DNA from: an uncultured Lachnospiraceae bacterium
GTDB taxonomy: Bacteria > Bacillota > Clostridia > Lachnospirales > Lachnospiraceae
Reading direction: 5' to 3'
NCBI GenBank assembly: GCA_910577165.1
Contig: CAJTLX010000072.1
Coordinates: 1-12,362 of the forward strand
Length of the DNA: 12,362 nt
Positions within the stretch are counted from its first letter, which is position 1, and every line of letters begins with the position of its first letter. Below the pieces are notes generated by a model. It was not told the DNA's origin. It saw nothing but the letters and a program-made list of their open reading frames with translations, and did no database searches. Positions 5,487-11,677 of the stretch are shown one piece after another. The position numbers were made by a program, and so were the translations under genes.

Positions 5487-5669
5487 ATGAAAAAGAGCAA
5501 AAATAACGAATTTTTTAAAAATCATTTCGGACGGAAGAAAAGCGGTTATTCTATAATTTCCGGGGAGAAAATTCTATATGAAGTAGGATTTTCGGGGATA
5601 TGTTACATTAAAATGTATAGTGAAAAGGATTTAGAACAGAAGAAATACCTAAAGTATAGTAAAGTATAG
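5487..5669 (+). CDS. Doubtful small ORF (60 aa)
   Basis: The frame MKKSKNNEFFKNHFGRKKSG to YLKYSKV is open for 60 codons, but no Shine-Dalgarno sequence precedes the ATG (only A-rich sequence). Its 3' end is built from the 10-bp tandem repeat at 5651-5680. The middle (SGEKILYEVGFSGICYIKMY) has an alternating hydrophobic pattern that could be beta strands. I do not recognise it. It may be an unexpressed stretch or a gene remnant. Confidence 0.3.
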   Translation: MKKSKNNEFFKNHFGRKKSGYSIISGEKILYEVGFSGICYIKMYSEKDLEQKKYLKYSKV

Positions 5670-5686
5670 GAAAGTATAGTATACTT
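5651..5686 (+). repeat. Three 10-bp tandem repeats ending in a palindrome
   Basis: AAAGTATAGT, AAAGTATAGG and AAAGTATAGT occupy 5651-5680 exactly head to tail, followed by ATACTT. The last unit with ATACTT makes the palindrome AAGTATA-G-TATACTT (5672-5686). A one-turn period suggests an operator or slippage-generated repeat. The downstream gap to 5772 is AT-rich with nothing else recognisable. Confidence 0.65.
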
Positions 5687-5772
5687 AAAGAAAATATATA
5701 AAAGAAAAATGAAGAGGGGGATCTGGAAAAATATCTTGGGTTAAAAATTTTTGAGAGAATCAAAAAAAGCGT

Positions 5773-5801
5773 TTGACTTATCGCGCACACTGTAATACAC
5801 T
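5773..5801 (+). promoter_or_regulatory. Promoter of the HTH gene with a long leader
   Basis: TTGACT (5773-5778) and TACACT (5796-5801) are 17 bp apart. It leaves a leader of roughly 105 nt before the coding start at 5913, purine-rich and with scattered GG/CC runs (GGAGGTGG, AAGTCC, GGATAGCC). I could not fold it into a known riboswitch. Confidence 0.55.
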
Positions 5802-5912
5802 TATTGTAAAGGCGCAAAGGGAGGTGGAAACGAAGTCCATAAAAGGATAGCCGTTAAAGGGAAAAACTGGAAATATTGATTTCATGGAAAAAATGTAAAA
5901 GGAGTGATTTTT

Positions 5913-6173
5913 TTGGACGCTTTACTCGAAGAAAGAAAAAGGAAAGCTGATAAGATTGTTGAACTTTATAGTTCCAGATCTTACAGGCAGGAGGATGTTG
6001 CGAAAGAGTTTAACATTCCAATCAGTATCGTAGCAAAGGTTTTGACGGCTTATAGTTTTGAGCATGGAAAAGAACTGAGCTTTAGTAACCCGTGCAATTT
6101 AAATCCTGGTCAGGCAGTAAAACCAGTAATTTTATATACTGAAATGGAATATTTGGATAAGTACAGTTTTTGA
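5913..6173 (+). CDS. Small HTH DNA-binding protein with TTG start (86 aa)
   Basis: The GTG at 5904 is the first possible start but overlaps the ribosome site AAAGGAG (5898-5904). TTG 5913 lies 8 nt behind that site and gives MDALLEERKRKADKIVELYS. Residues 15-48 form a helix-turn-helix: IVELYSSRSYRQEDVAKEFN and IPISIVAKVLTAY, where QEDVAKEFNIPISIVAKVL is the HTH core. The remaining 38 residues have no recognisable motif. It is likely a regulator of the element, possibly of the toxin-antitoxin pair behind it. No separate promoter for that pair is obvious, so they may be co-transcribed. Its target sites are unknown. Confidence 0.65.
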   Translation: MDALLEERKRKADKIVELYSSRSYRQEDVAKEFNIPISIVAKVLTAYSFEHGKELSFSNPCNLNPGQAVKPVILYTEMEYLDKYSF

Positions 6174-6184
6174 GCGATTTTAGC

Positions 6185-6212
6185 ATACCCCCACGCAAGT
6201 GGGGGTAAACCC
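6185..6212 (+). repeat. Solitary degenerate CRISPR-like repeat
   Basis: CCCCACGCAAGTGGGG (6189-6204), followed by GTAAACC, matches the consensus of the CRISPR repeats at 6837-7176 at 22 of 28 positions. The matches include the whole palindromic core and the AACC end. It folds into TACCCCCAC/GTGGGGGTA with a GCAA tetraloop (6186-6207). It lies 12 nt past the HTH gene stop and 69 nt upstream of the antitoxin start. It could instead serve as a terminator-like hairpin, but no T-run follows. Confidence 0.65.
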
Positions 6213-6222
6213 TATATGCATC

Positions 6223-6244
6223 CGATATGGGGATTCACATATCG
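6223..6244 (+). repeat. Inverted repeat CGATATG/CATATCG in the antitoxin leader
   Basis: Arms 6223-6229 and 6238-6244 are perfect around GGGATTCA. It lies between the solo CRISPR-like repeat and the antitoxin start, where an antitoxin-toxin complex would be expected to bind. Confidence 0.5.
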
Positions 6245-6280
6245 ATAGACCCCTATTAAACCATGAAAGGAAGTGTAATA

Positions 6281-6523
6281 ATGAGTTATCAGGAAATAGC
6301 AAAGAGCATGATTGACCGTTTACCAGAGGATAAAATGATTTTTGTTATCAATATGCTTGAAGGTCTGGGGGAAATGTCCGGGCTTGACCTATACCCGGAT
6401 TTTAAGCCAAATGCAACGACAATAGCAGCAATGGCAGAAACGGACGAAATGATAAGGACAGGTAGCGGGCAGCACTTTGAGGGAACAACAGAAGAATTAT
6501 TTGCTCAAATTTTGGAGGAATAA
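6281..6523 (+). CDS. Antitoxin of a YafQ-type toxin-antitoxin pair (80 aa)
   Basis: The ATG at 6281 is preferred over 6263, because AAAGGAAG (6266-6273) lies 7 nt upstream of it and would be inside the longer reading. Residues 1-25 (YQEIAKSMIDRLPEDKMIFV) form the helical N-terminal segment shared with the protein at 5117. The C-terminal half is acidic and ends DEMIRTGSGQHFEGTTEELF, a typical flexible antitoxin tail that wraps its toxin. It is 3 nt upstream of the toxin. The inferred role is neutralisation of the toxin at 6527 and autoregulation through the leader palindrome at 6223-6244. Confidence 0.75.
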   Translation: MSYQEIAKSMIDRLPEDKMIFVINMLEGLGEMSGLDLYPDFKPNATTIAAMAETDEMIRTGSGQHFEGTTEELFAQILEE

Positions 6524-6526
6524 CCA

Positions 6527-6799
6527 GTGTTAAAACTCAACCTAACTACACAATTTCAGCGCGACCTAAAACTATGTAAAAAGCGCAATTATAACATCAA
6601 TCTACTAAGTGCCACAGTTAACACTCTACGAATACCAGCGGCACTCCCTCCGAAAAATAAGGATCATGCTTTAAAGGGAAACTATATCGGATGGCGAGAA
6701 TGTCATATATCTCCGGATTGGCTACTTATATATCGGACAGACGGAAACGAAATATATCTTAACCGAACCGGCACACACGCTGATCTATTTGGAGTATAA
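6527..6799 (+). CDS. YafQ-family mRNA-interferase toxin (90 aa)
   Basis: GTG 6527 follows GGAGG (6514-6518) with 8 nt spacing. The protein is 90 residues, the usual length. The family residues described for E. coli YafQ (H50, H63, D67, W68, H87, F91) are all present at a constant offset of three: H47, H60, D64, W65, H84 and F88, in DHALKGN, CHISPDWLLIY and GTHADLF. It should therefore be an active ribosome-dependent RNase that cleaves mRNA during translation. Its antitoxin is the preceding gene. The CRISPR array begins 37 nt after the stop with no visible leader or terminator between, so array transcription may come from this operon. Confidence 0.88.
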   Translation: MLKLNLTTQFQRDLKLCKKRNYNINLLSATVNTLRIPAALPPKNKDHALKGNYIGWRECHISPDWLLIYRTDGNEIYLNRTGTHADLFGV

Positions 6800-6836
6800 C
6801 TCTGTGAACCGTTACCAATTTTGGCTTGGGCTAGTA

Positions 6837-7176
6837 TAAACCCCACACGAGTGGGGATGAACCGGACACAGCGAACTGCGAGCAGATATCAACAACGTCG
6901 TAAACCCCACACAAGTGGGGATGAACCGGATATGGCATTGCGATTGACACAAGCATCCGGCATAAACCCCACGCGAGTGGGGATGAACCGTTTGGCGACC
7001 TACACGACTATCCTGACACAAAATAAACCCCACACGAGTGGGGATGAACCGTAATCCTCTCCATCAACATACCGCTCTTTATTACATAAACCCCACACAA
7101 GTGGGGATGAACCGGGCAGAAAGAGAGGTGAAACCGTGAGTCCACGAATAAACCCCACGCGAGTGGGGATCAACCG
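6837..7176 (+). CRISPR. CRISPR array, six I-E-like repeats and five spacers, no cas genes
   Basis: 28-nt repeats lie at 6837-6864, 6901-6928, 6963-6990, 7024-7051, 7087-7114 and 7149-7176. Each is TAAA, then CCCCACRCRAGTGGGGAT, then GAACCG, with CAACCG in the last copy. Two core positions vary between G and A. Spacers are 36, 34, 33, 35 and 34 nt and unrelated to each other. The repeat core and AACCG end match the orientation of the E. coli type I-E repeat, and the altered final repeat marks the 3' end, so the array is read on the plus strand. Only 37 nt separate the first repeat from the toxin stop, too little for a normal leader. Adjacent GTGAACCG (6804-6811) looks like a repeat end and may be a relic. 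Confidence 0.9.
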
Positions 7177-7213
7177 TCCGAATTTCCGATAAAAAATTTT
7201 TTTGAAAAAGTAC

Positions 7214-7258
7214 TTGACTTTTGTCATAACGTAATTTATAATTATGTCATGACGAAAA
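7214..7258 (+). promoter_or_regulatory. Promoter of the CopG-like gene inside an imperfect dyad
   Basis: TTGACT (7214-7219) and TATAAT (7237-7242) are 17 bp apart. TTTTGTCATAACGTAATT (7219-7236) and the reverse complement of AATTATGTCATGACGAAAA (7240-7258) are near-matching arms that cover the spacer, the -10 box and the start of the transcript. TGTCATRACG also occurs as a direct repeat (7222-7231 and 7246-7254). This fits autorepression by the RHH protein that follows. Confidence 0.65.
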
Positions 7259-7272
7259 GAAAGGAGGCTGAA

Positions 7273-7464
7273 ATGTCACCGAAGATTGGCAGACCAACGA
7301 AAGACCCAAAAGGTCACAGAGAAAGCTTTAGATTTTCTGACAGCGATATGGAAAAGCTGGAATACTGCATTAAGCAGACAGGAATGTCAAAGGTTGATGT
7401 TGTAAGAAAAGGGATTGATAAGGTCTATAACGAAATAAGAGCAACCGACACCCTCGACAAGTAG
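7273..7464 (+). CDS. CopG-like ribbon-helix-helix protein (63 aa)
   Basis: The earlier ATG at 7249 would make a nearly leaderless message. AAGGAGG (7261-7267) points to ATG 7273, giving MSPKIGRPTKDPKG. Residues 14-60 are a single RHH: beta strand RESFRFSD, helix SDMEKLEYCIKQTG, and helix SKVDVVRKGIDKVYNEI. The GRPTKDPKGHR lead-in is common in clostridial RHH proteins of mobile elements. It probably binds the dyad at 7214-7258 and controls its own promoter, perhaps together with the antirepressor gene behind it. It is not closely similar to the tandem RHH protein at 4484. Confidence 0.8.
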   Translation: MSPKIGRPTKDPKGHRESFRFSDSDMEKLEYCIKQTGMSKVDVVRKGIDKVYNEIRATDTLDK

Positions 7465-7483
7465 CGGTTACTCTTACAACTAA

Positions 7484-7502
7484 CAACACGCCAAGGCGGT
7501 TG
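7484..7502 (+). other. Small hairpin between RHH and antirepressor genes
   Basis: CAAC-A-CGCC (7484-7492) pairs with GGCGGTTG (7495-7502) with one bulged A. It may attenuate read-through or stabilise the antirepressor mRNA. There is no T-run. Confidence 0.3.
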
Positions 7503-7563
7503 ATATAACTATTATATCTCCCTTTGGTGCAGTTGTCAATGCTCAAAAGGAGGTTTTTATTTT

Positions 7564-8385
7564 ATGCAAGAAATGATTGTGAAGAATGTCGATGTGATGG
7601 GAGATTTTATCACAGCAGCAAAAGACCATGACGGCAATGTCTGGGTTGGCGTTCGCTGGGTATGCGATGCCCTTGATATGACGGAGGGGCAAATGAAGCG
7701 GCAAATTAAGAACATCAAGAAAGATATGTTGTTTGGTGAAGGTGGATCCAATCAGATCCCACTTCCAACAGCACAGGGAACACAAGATGTTTTCTGCATT
7801 AGAAATGATTTTATTCCTTTATGGCTTGCAAAAATCAACATTACCGAAAAGACAAGAGAAGAAAGACCAGAGTTTTCAAAGAAGTTGCTTAAATATCAGT
7901 TAAAGGCGAAGGACATCCTCGCGGCAGCATTTTTGCCGAAACAGGACGTGCCGCCCCTCACATTGCAGCAACAGATCCAGACCATTGCAAAGGGAACGGA
8001 CGAATTATATCAGAGGGTAAATGCAGTAACCGCAGACGTAACAGCGGTTAAGGGAGAGATACAGGCATTAAAAGATGATATGCCAGTATTCCAAGCGGAC
8101 GCGAAAGACATCCAGTCTGATTTGCGCAAGAAAGCCGTTGAAGCACTCGGAGGATATAAAAGCCCTGCATATAATGACAAAAGCACTAGGTCATATGTAT
8201 TTTCCGATATCCAGCGCGAATTGAGGCGACAATTTGCTGTAAAGAGGTATGACCAGATAAAGCACAAAGATGTTCCGACTGCATTGGAAATTATAGCACA
8301 GTACACGTTGCCACTGGCATTAAAAAACCGTGTGGATATGGCAAACGCGCAGCAGACCCTTAACTTGGAAGGGGGTGCTTGCTGA
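7564..8385 (+). CDS. Phage antirepressor, P22_AR N-terminal plus ORF6C domains (273 aa)
   Basis: ATG 7564 follows AAGGAGG (7547-7553) with 10 nt spacing. Residues about 3-122 match the P22_AR N-terminal domain: MGDFITAAKDHDGNVWVGVR, then CDALDMTEGQMKRQI, ending KKLLKYQLKAKDILAAAF. A linker with short coiled coil (135-190) leads to an ORF6C domain (about 190-255), recognised by ALGGYKSPAYND, YVFSDIQRELRRQF and VKRYDQIKHKD. Antirepressors of this kind inactivate a prophage repressor, switching the element to its lytic or transfer program. Length is normal for the two-domain form. It is the first gene of an overlapping three-gene unit. Confidence 0.88.
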   Translation: MQEMIVKNVDVMGDFITAAKDHDGNVWVGVRWVCDALDMTEGQMKRQIKNIKKDMLFGEGGSNQIPLPTAQGTQDVFCIRNDFIPLWLAKINITEKTREERPEFSKKLLKYQLKAKDILAAAFLPKQDVPPLTLQQQIQTIAKGTDELYQRVNAVTADVTAVKGEIQALKDDMPVFQADAKDIQSDLRKKAVEALGGYKSPAYNDKSTRSYVFSDIQRELRRQFAVKRYDQIKHKDVPTALEIIAQYTLPLALKNRVDMANAQQTLNLEGGAC

Positions 8386-8750
8386 TGCTGAAAGCTATAA
8401 TCGAAAAAGACGCAGCGAAGATCCGTAAACAGATTTTCGCCTTAAAATGGCAGCTTACGCAGGATATCCCGAACAAAGACAGGGAAATTTTTACACAGAC
8501 CGTTAGAGAACTTGAGGCGGCACTCGCTGAGATGGAACGCGAGGAAATTTATGACACTTATCAAGAGCGCATTCCGCAGATTACAGAGGTTGATAGGGCG
8601 GAGGAAACCGCTCGGCAAATTTACGACAGAGTAGCAGCGTACAACAGAGAACTAGCGGACAGCATGGACATGGCGATCGGTACTCTCGCAAGGGCATATG
8701 AGGCGCAGGGTTTTAACGGCGGGTTAATGGTAGCCAGAGGCGCATTATGA
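8385..8750 (+). CDS. Helical phage-associated protein, unknown function (121 aa)
   Basis: The start at 8385 overlaps the antirepressor stop as TGATG, with GGGGG (8371-8375) as ribosome site; TTG 8379 is a weaker choice. The protein is mostly charged helix: EKDAAKIRKQIFALKWQLT, then TQTVRELEAALAEMEREE, and ARQIYDRVAAYNRELADSMD. The C-terminal segment AYEAQGFNGGLMVARGAL is glycine-rich. I do not recognise it. Tight coupling to the antirepressor and to the zinc-ribbon gene suggests a common role in phage early functions. Confidence 0.65.
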   Translation: MLKAIIEKDAAKIRKQIFALKWQLTQDIPNKDREIFTQTVRELEAALAEMEREEIYDTYQERIPQITEVDRAEETARQIYDRVAAYNRELADSMDMAIGTLARAYEAQGFNGGLMVARGAL

Positions 8751-8898
8751 TTTGCCCGGTCTGCGGTAAGAAGTTCTCGTTTTTCAAATCGGGGGGGGTA
8801 TATACTGCTCCCCCGAATGCGAAGAAAAAGCGCAGAAGGAGTTGGAAGATTTGCTGGAACGCATGGAGAAAGAGGACGACGAAGAGGACACTTTTTAG
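8747..8898 (+). pseudogene. Zinc-ribbon protein frameshifted at a run of eight G (about 50 aa)
   Basis: The ATGA overlap with the preceding gene starts the frame MICPVCGKKFSFFKSGG. After the run of eight G (8791-8798) the original frame becomes basic and implausible and continues to 9019. The -1 frame instead reads IYCSPECEEKAQKELEDLLE, is acidic, and ends at TAG 8896-8898. Only the shifted product has the four Cys (C3, C6, C21, C25) of a CxxC...CxxxC zinc ribbon. So either the G count is wrong by one, the gene is phase-variable, or a -1 ribosomal shift occurs on the G run. Intact, it would be a small metal-binding phage protein of about 50 residues. Confidence 0.7.
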
Positions 8899-8915
8899 GG
8901 TATGCGATCTTACGT

Positions 8916-8938
8916 ATACGGGGATGAGCGTATTTTTC
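8916..8938 (+). terminator. Weak terminator-like hairpin with T-run
   Basis: ATACG (8916-8920) pairs with CGTAT (8929-8933), followed by TTTTTCATTTTTTT. The stem is only 5 bp, but the T-run and the position 18 nt after the zinc-ribbon stop support termination of the antirepressor unit. Confidence 0.45.
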
Positions 8939-8956
8939 ATTTTTTTACGATTTTCC

Positions 8957-9018
8957 GCAACCAGTGTATCCCACGTAGGTAGAAATGGCAACCAGTGTAT
9001 CTTACGTAGGAGGAAATG
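8957..9018 (+). repeat. Two adjacent 31-bp tandem repeats
   Basis: 8957-8987 and 8988-9018 are head-to-tail copies with 4 mismatches, starting GCAACCAGTGTATC and ending GAAATG, with ACGTAGG in the middle. The second copy contains TACGTA and an AGGAGG ribosome-like site. A third partial copy may be TTACGTA at 8910-8916. The stretch 8899-9061 holds this, the hairpin above, and a 14-codon frame after TTG 9020 that ends at 9061-9064 and may be a gene remnant. Confidence 0.7.
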
Positions 9019-9061
9019 AATTGAGCAGGGCGGCTTTTTGGAGGAAAATTATTGACAACCT

Positions 9062-9367
9062 TTGAAACCCTATAGTTGTGGCGGGATGCCCCCCAGATTA
9101 AAGGAATTGTCGGTGAGGGCTATGGAAAATATGGTTGGTATAGCAATGGCAAATCCACCAGCACAGGGGATGGGAAATTCCTGTGCATTTAATCCCATGG
9201 TATGGACAAAAGAGGGTATTTCCCTTGATAATACTATTTTTGTGGGGGATGAACTTGAGGAAACCATATATTATGTTGAGTTTGATATGGATGAAATTAG
9301 AGCATACAGAGAAAGAGAGGATTTAGGCAAATACAGAAAGACAAAGGCATATAAACAATTGGTATAA
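9062..9367 (+). pseudogene. Carbon-nitrogen hydrolase, C-terminal remnant
   Basis: The frame opens after a TGA at 9053 and has no good start; TTG 9062 has no ribosome site. Residues 17-32 (VRAMENMVGIAMANPP) and the end (EETIYYVEFDMDEIRAYRER, then GKYRKTKAYKQLV) match the C-terminal third of nitrilase-superfamily amidases. The visible part is about 100 residues of a family that usually has 260-300. It therefore lacks the Glu-Lys-Cys catalytic residues and is inactive. It is interpreted as a chromosomal gene cut by arrival of the upstream element, and its left end near 9060 may be the junction. Confidence 0.7.
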
Positions 9368-9391
9368 AAAATTTCTATAAATGGAGATTCT

Positions 9392-10477
9392 ATGACAAAA
9401 CTATATTTTATTTGGAAGAATATTGTTCATTCTTTTCTCGTGGAAAAACAAATAACCATACTGATCTTAATCGGTATGGTTATTTGTGATATTATCTTTT
9501 TTGTTTTCGGCAATGTTTTCTGGTCGGATGTGAAAACCAGACAATACAATGAATACAAAAATAATATTGTTACTTTTCAGTTCGATTTCTTAGATATCCC
9601 TTTATTTTTGGAGCGCGCCAGCGAAAAAGATTTTATCACATCGACTTTTTTTGAACACACTACGATTGACCAAGATGGGAATTCCTTGACAATCGCCGCC
9701 TACAGTCCCGTATTTACCGTTCCCAACTCCGGAATTCGTCTGGGCAGGAATTTAAATTCCAGTCCACTGGAATTTGCAATGAATGATAGTTATGCTAGGA
9801 CGAGGGACGATCGCGGTCTGCCCTCCGTCAAACTTAAAAATACCTTCCATTTTTTGGATAATGATTGGACACTTACCGGCGTTCTCTCCCCAAGTGCGGC
9901 GGATGGATTTGATCTTTTTATCAATTTGGAAGATTTTTCCTCCTATATAAAAGAGGGGATCACTGCCAGCTTTCGATATCGCAGCAAAACTTCACTGATT
10001 GAGATACAGGATTTTTCAAATAAATTGCAGTCCGAATTTCATGCCCGTCATGTTACCACCCCATCCAAACCCGCACGAACAACTTACAAAGAATTTCTCT
10101 CCGATATGGGAGGTGTGTTGATTTTGTTGGCGATCGCCATTATCAATTATATGTTCCTTTATCAGTTTTTGCTTACTAAAAGGACTTATCTTTATGGAAT
10201 ATATAAGGCATATGGCATGAGCAATTTTCAGACACTCTGTATTCTGGGCGCGGAACTCTCGGTTATGTTAATTATTTCATTTGCATTTGCTGTGCTGCTC
10301 TATTCGGCAGGGTTATTTTTACTTGGACAGCCGGGTTCTCCCGCAGAACATATCACAGAATTCCTTTTTGCTTTTTTCACCATCACCGCCCTGAATCTGC
10401 TTTTTGGTGGAATTGCAGCGGGAAAGCTGATCCGGAATTCGCCCGCAGGACTAATCAAGGAAAGCGTGGTGAATTGA
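9392..10477 (+). CDS. FtsX-like ABC transporter permease, first subunit (361 aa)
   Basis: ATG 9392 follows GGAGA (9383-9387). The topology is that of MacB/FtsX-type permeases: one N-terminal helix (about 21-42), a large extracytoplasmic domain (about 43-235), and three C-terminal helices (about 242-261, 287-311 and 323-345). The conserved intracellular loop FLLTKRTYLYGIYKAYGMSN, between helices 2 and 3, contacts the ATPase. It is joined directly to the second permease (stop TGA followed by GTG). The pair with the ATPase forms a complete three-gene exporter. The substrate is unknown; antimicrobial peptides or lipoprotein-like molecules are usual for this class, but nothing in the sequence specifies them. 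Confidence 0.85.
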   Translation: MTKLYFIWKNIVHSFLVEKQITILILIGMVICDIIFFVFGNVFWSDVKTRQYNEYKNNIVTFQFDFLDIPLFLERASEKDFITSTFFEHTTIDQDGNSLTIAAYSPVFTVPNSGIRLGRNLNSSPLEFAMNDSYARTRDDRGLPSVKLKNTFHFLDNDWTLTGVLSPSAADGFDLFINLEDFSSYIKEGITASFRYRSKTSLIEIQDFSNKLQSEFHARHVTTPSKPARTTYKEFLSDMGGVLILLAIAIINYMFLYQFLLTKRTYLYGIYKAYGMSNFQTLCILGAELSVMLIISFAFAVLLYSAGLFLLGQPGSPAEHITEFLFAFFTITALNLLFGGIAAGKLIRNSPAGLIKESVVN

Positions 10478-11677
10478 GTGAAGCAGAAAATAAAATGGTT
10501 AAAAATATTGTTTTTGCAGTTTCGGCTAAATCTTATTTTAAATACTTTTTTTATTGCGGAATGCGTGCTGGTGTTTTTAGTTGTAAATTCCAGCATTTCA
10601 ACACTGCTCTATAGCGGGTACCTCGGAAAATATGCCAGATTTTCACCTGAGATTACTTTCTTTCTTTCCGGTGCGATAACAAATAATGTGGAGGTGGGAA
10701 AAACCGAAGAATTTGAACATTTAGTGGAAGAAATTCGCTTGGTTGAGGGTGTTTCTGGTGTTGGATATCAAATAAGTGAGTCCTTTTTGTCCGGAGAAAA
10801 TGAAGATTTAATTGTGAATGGCTTTGTTTTAAATCATGATATGCTGGGGATAAAATATCCATTACGCTCCGGCGAATGGTTTGACGATTTATCTTCCCCT
10901 GAAACACAGGTTATTTTGGGTGGGGAGATCGCTGACCTGTATAAAACAGGGGAAATAATTACGCTGCACAAACTTGAAGTGATAGGGGGAAGTTTACAAT
11001 ATGTTCCTATCACAGCTAAAGTAATTGGAAAAATGCATGATCCCGCCTTTGTGGTCAATCTTAATTTCAGTTCCAACCGCCCGGATTATATCAATATGTT
11101 TGAGTCATACCAGAATATTATTCTTACCAATGATCCGGCACTGATCGCAAAAGAGGATATTCGGTATCCGGTAATGTCCCTTCTTGTCTTTGCTGATCCC
11201 GATGCGGATCTCTCCCATGTGCGCCAGGAATTATCTGCATTTGGGCAGCCATTTGATTTTTTTGAAGTAGAAGAATTTTATCAGCAGGGAATTTCTTTAA
11301 GACTAGCCAGACAGCTGCCAACGGTTGGTATTATGATTTTTGGCATACTATTTGGTATTATGGGGATTACATACCTTGGCATTTATCAGAATATGAAGAC
11401 TTTATCTATTTATTATCTACATGGAATGAGCCGCAGAGAATGTGCCCTGGTAAATGTACTTTTAAATACTGTTATGCTTGTGATATCACTGGGAATTTCC
11501 GCACTGTTGTATTTTGTGCCGTTTGTCCATAATAATCTGTTCGAACGCGCCCTGATCGGTATACAAAATTATCTATTTTCCTTGGCTTTTATCGTGATAG
11601 CAGCGGGATTGTCCTTTGTGGTAAGCGGTTATTTTGTAAGGAAAAGTCCGGTGGAAATCCTTAGGAGGCTTGAATAA
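10478..11677 (+). CDS. FtsX-like ABC transporter permease, second subunit (399 aa)
   Basis: GTG 10478 directly follows the TGA stop of the first permease, so translation is coupled. It has the same plan: helix about 18-42, a large external domain (about 45-275), and helices about 282-303, 325-347 and 364-386. The loop YLHGMSRRECALVN (about 313-326) matches the ATPase-contact region of the first permease, and the end SPVEILRRLE is the common C-terminal signature of FtsX-like permeases. The two subunits differ greatly in sequence, so the exporter is probably a heterodimer in the membrane. Confidence 0.85.
   Translation: MKQKIKWLKILFLQFRLNLILNTFFIAECVLVFLVVNSSISTLLYSGYLGKYARFSPEITFFLSGAITNNVEVGKTEEFEHLVEEIRLVEGVSGVGYQISESFLSGENEDLIVNGFVLNHDMLGIKYPLRSGEWFDDLSSPETQVILGGEIADLYKTGEIITLHKLEVIGGSLQYVPITAKVIGKMHDPAFVVNLNFSSNRPDYINMFESYQNIILTNDPALIAKEDIRYPVMSLLVFADPDADLSHVRQELSAFGQPFDFFEVEEFYQQGISLRLARQLPTVGIMIFGILFGIMGITYLGIYQNMKTLSIYYLHGMSRRECALVNVLLNTVMLVISLGISALLYFVPFVHNNLFERALIGIQNYLFSLAFIVIAAGLSFVVSGYFVRKSPVEILRRLE

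Noticed and set aside
5802..5912. Riboswitch or ribozyme in the leader of the HTH gene
   Set aside because: I could not find a core of any class I know and the pairing potential is weak.
6812..7227. Open frames on both strands across 6812-7227
   Set aside because: They are translations of the CRISPR repeats; their amino acid repeats follow the repeat period.
8747..9019. 90-residue basic protein in the unshifted frame
   Set aside because: After the G run it loses the second Cys pair and becomes an implausible Arg/Lys-rich tail running through the terminator and tandem repeat.
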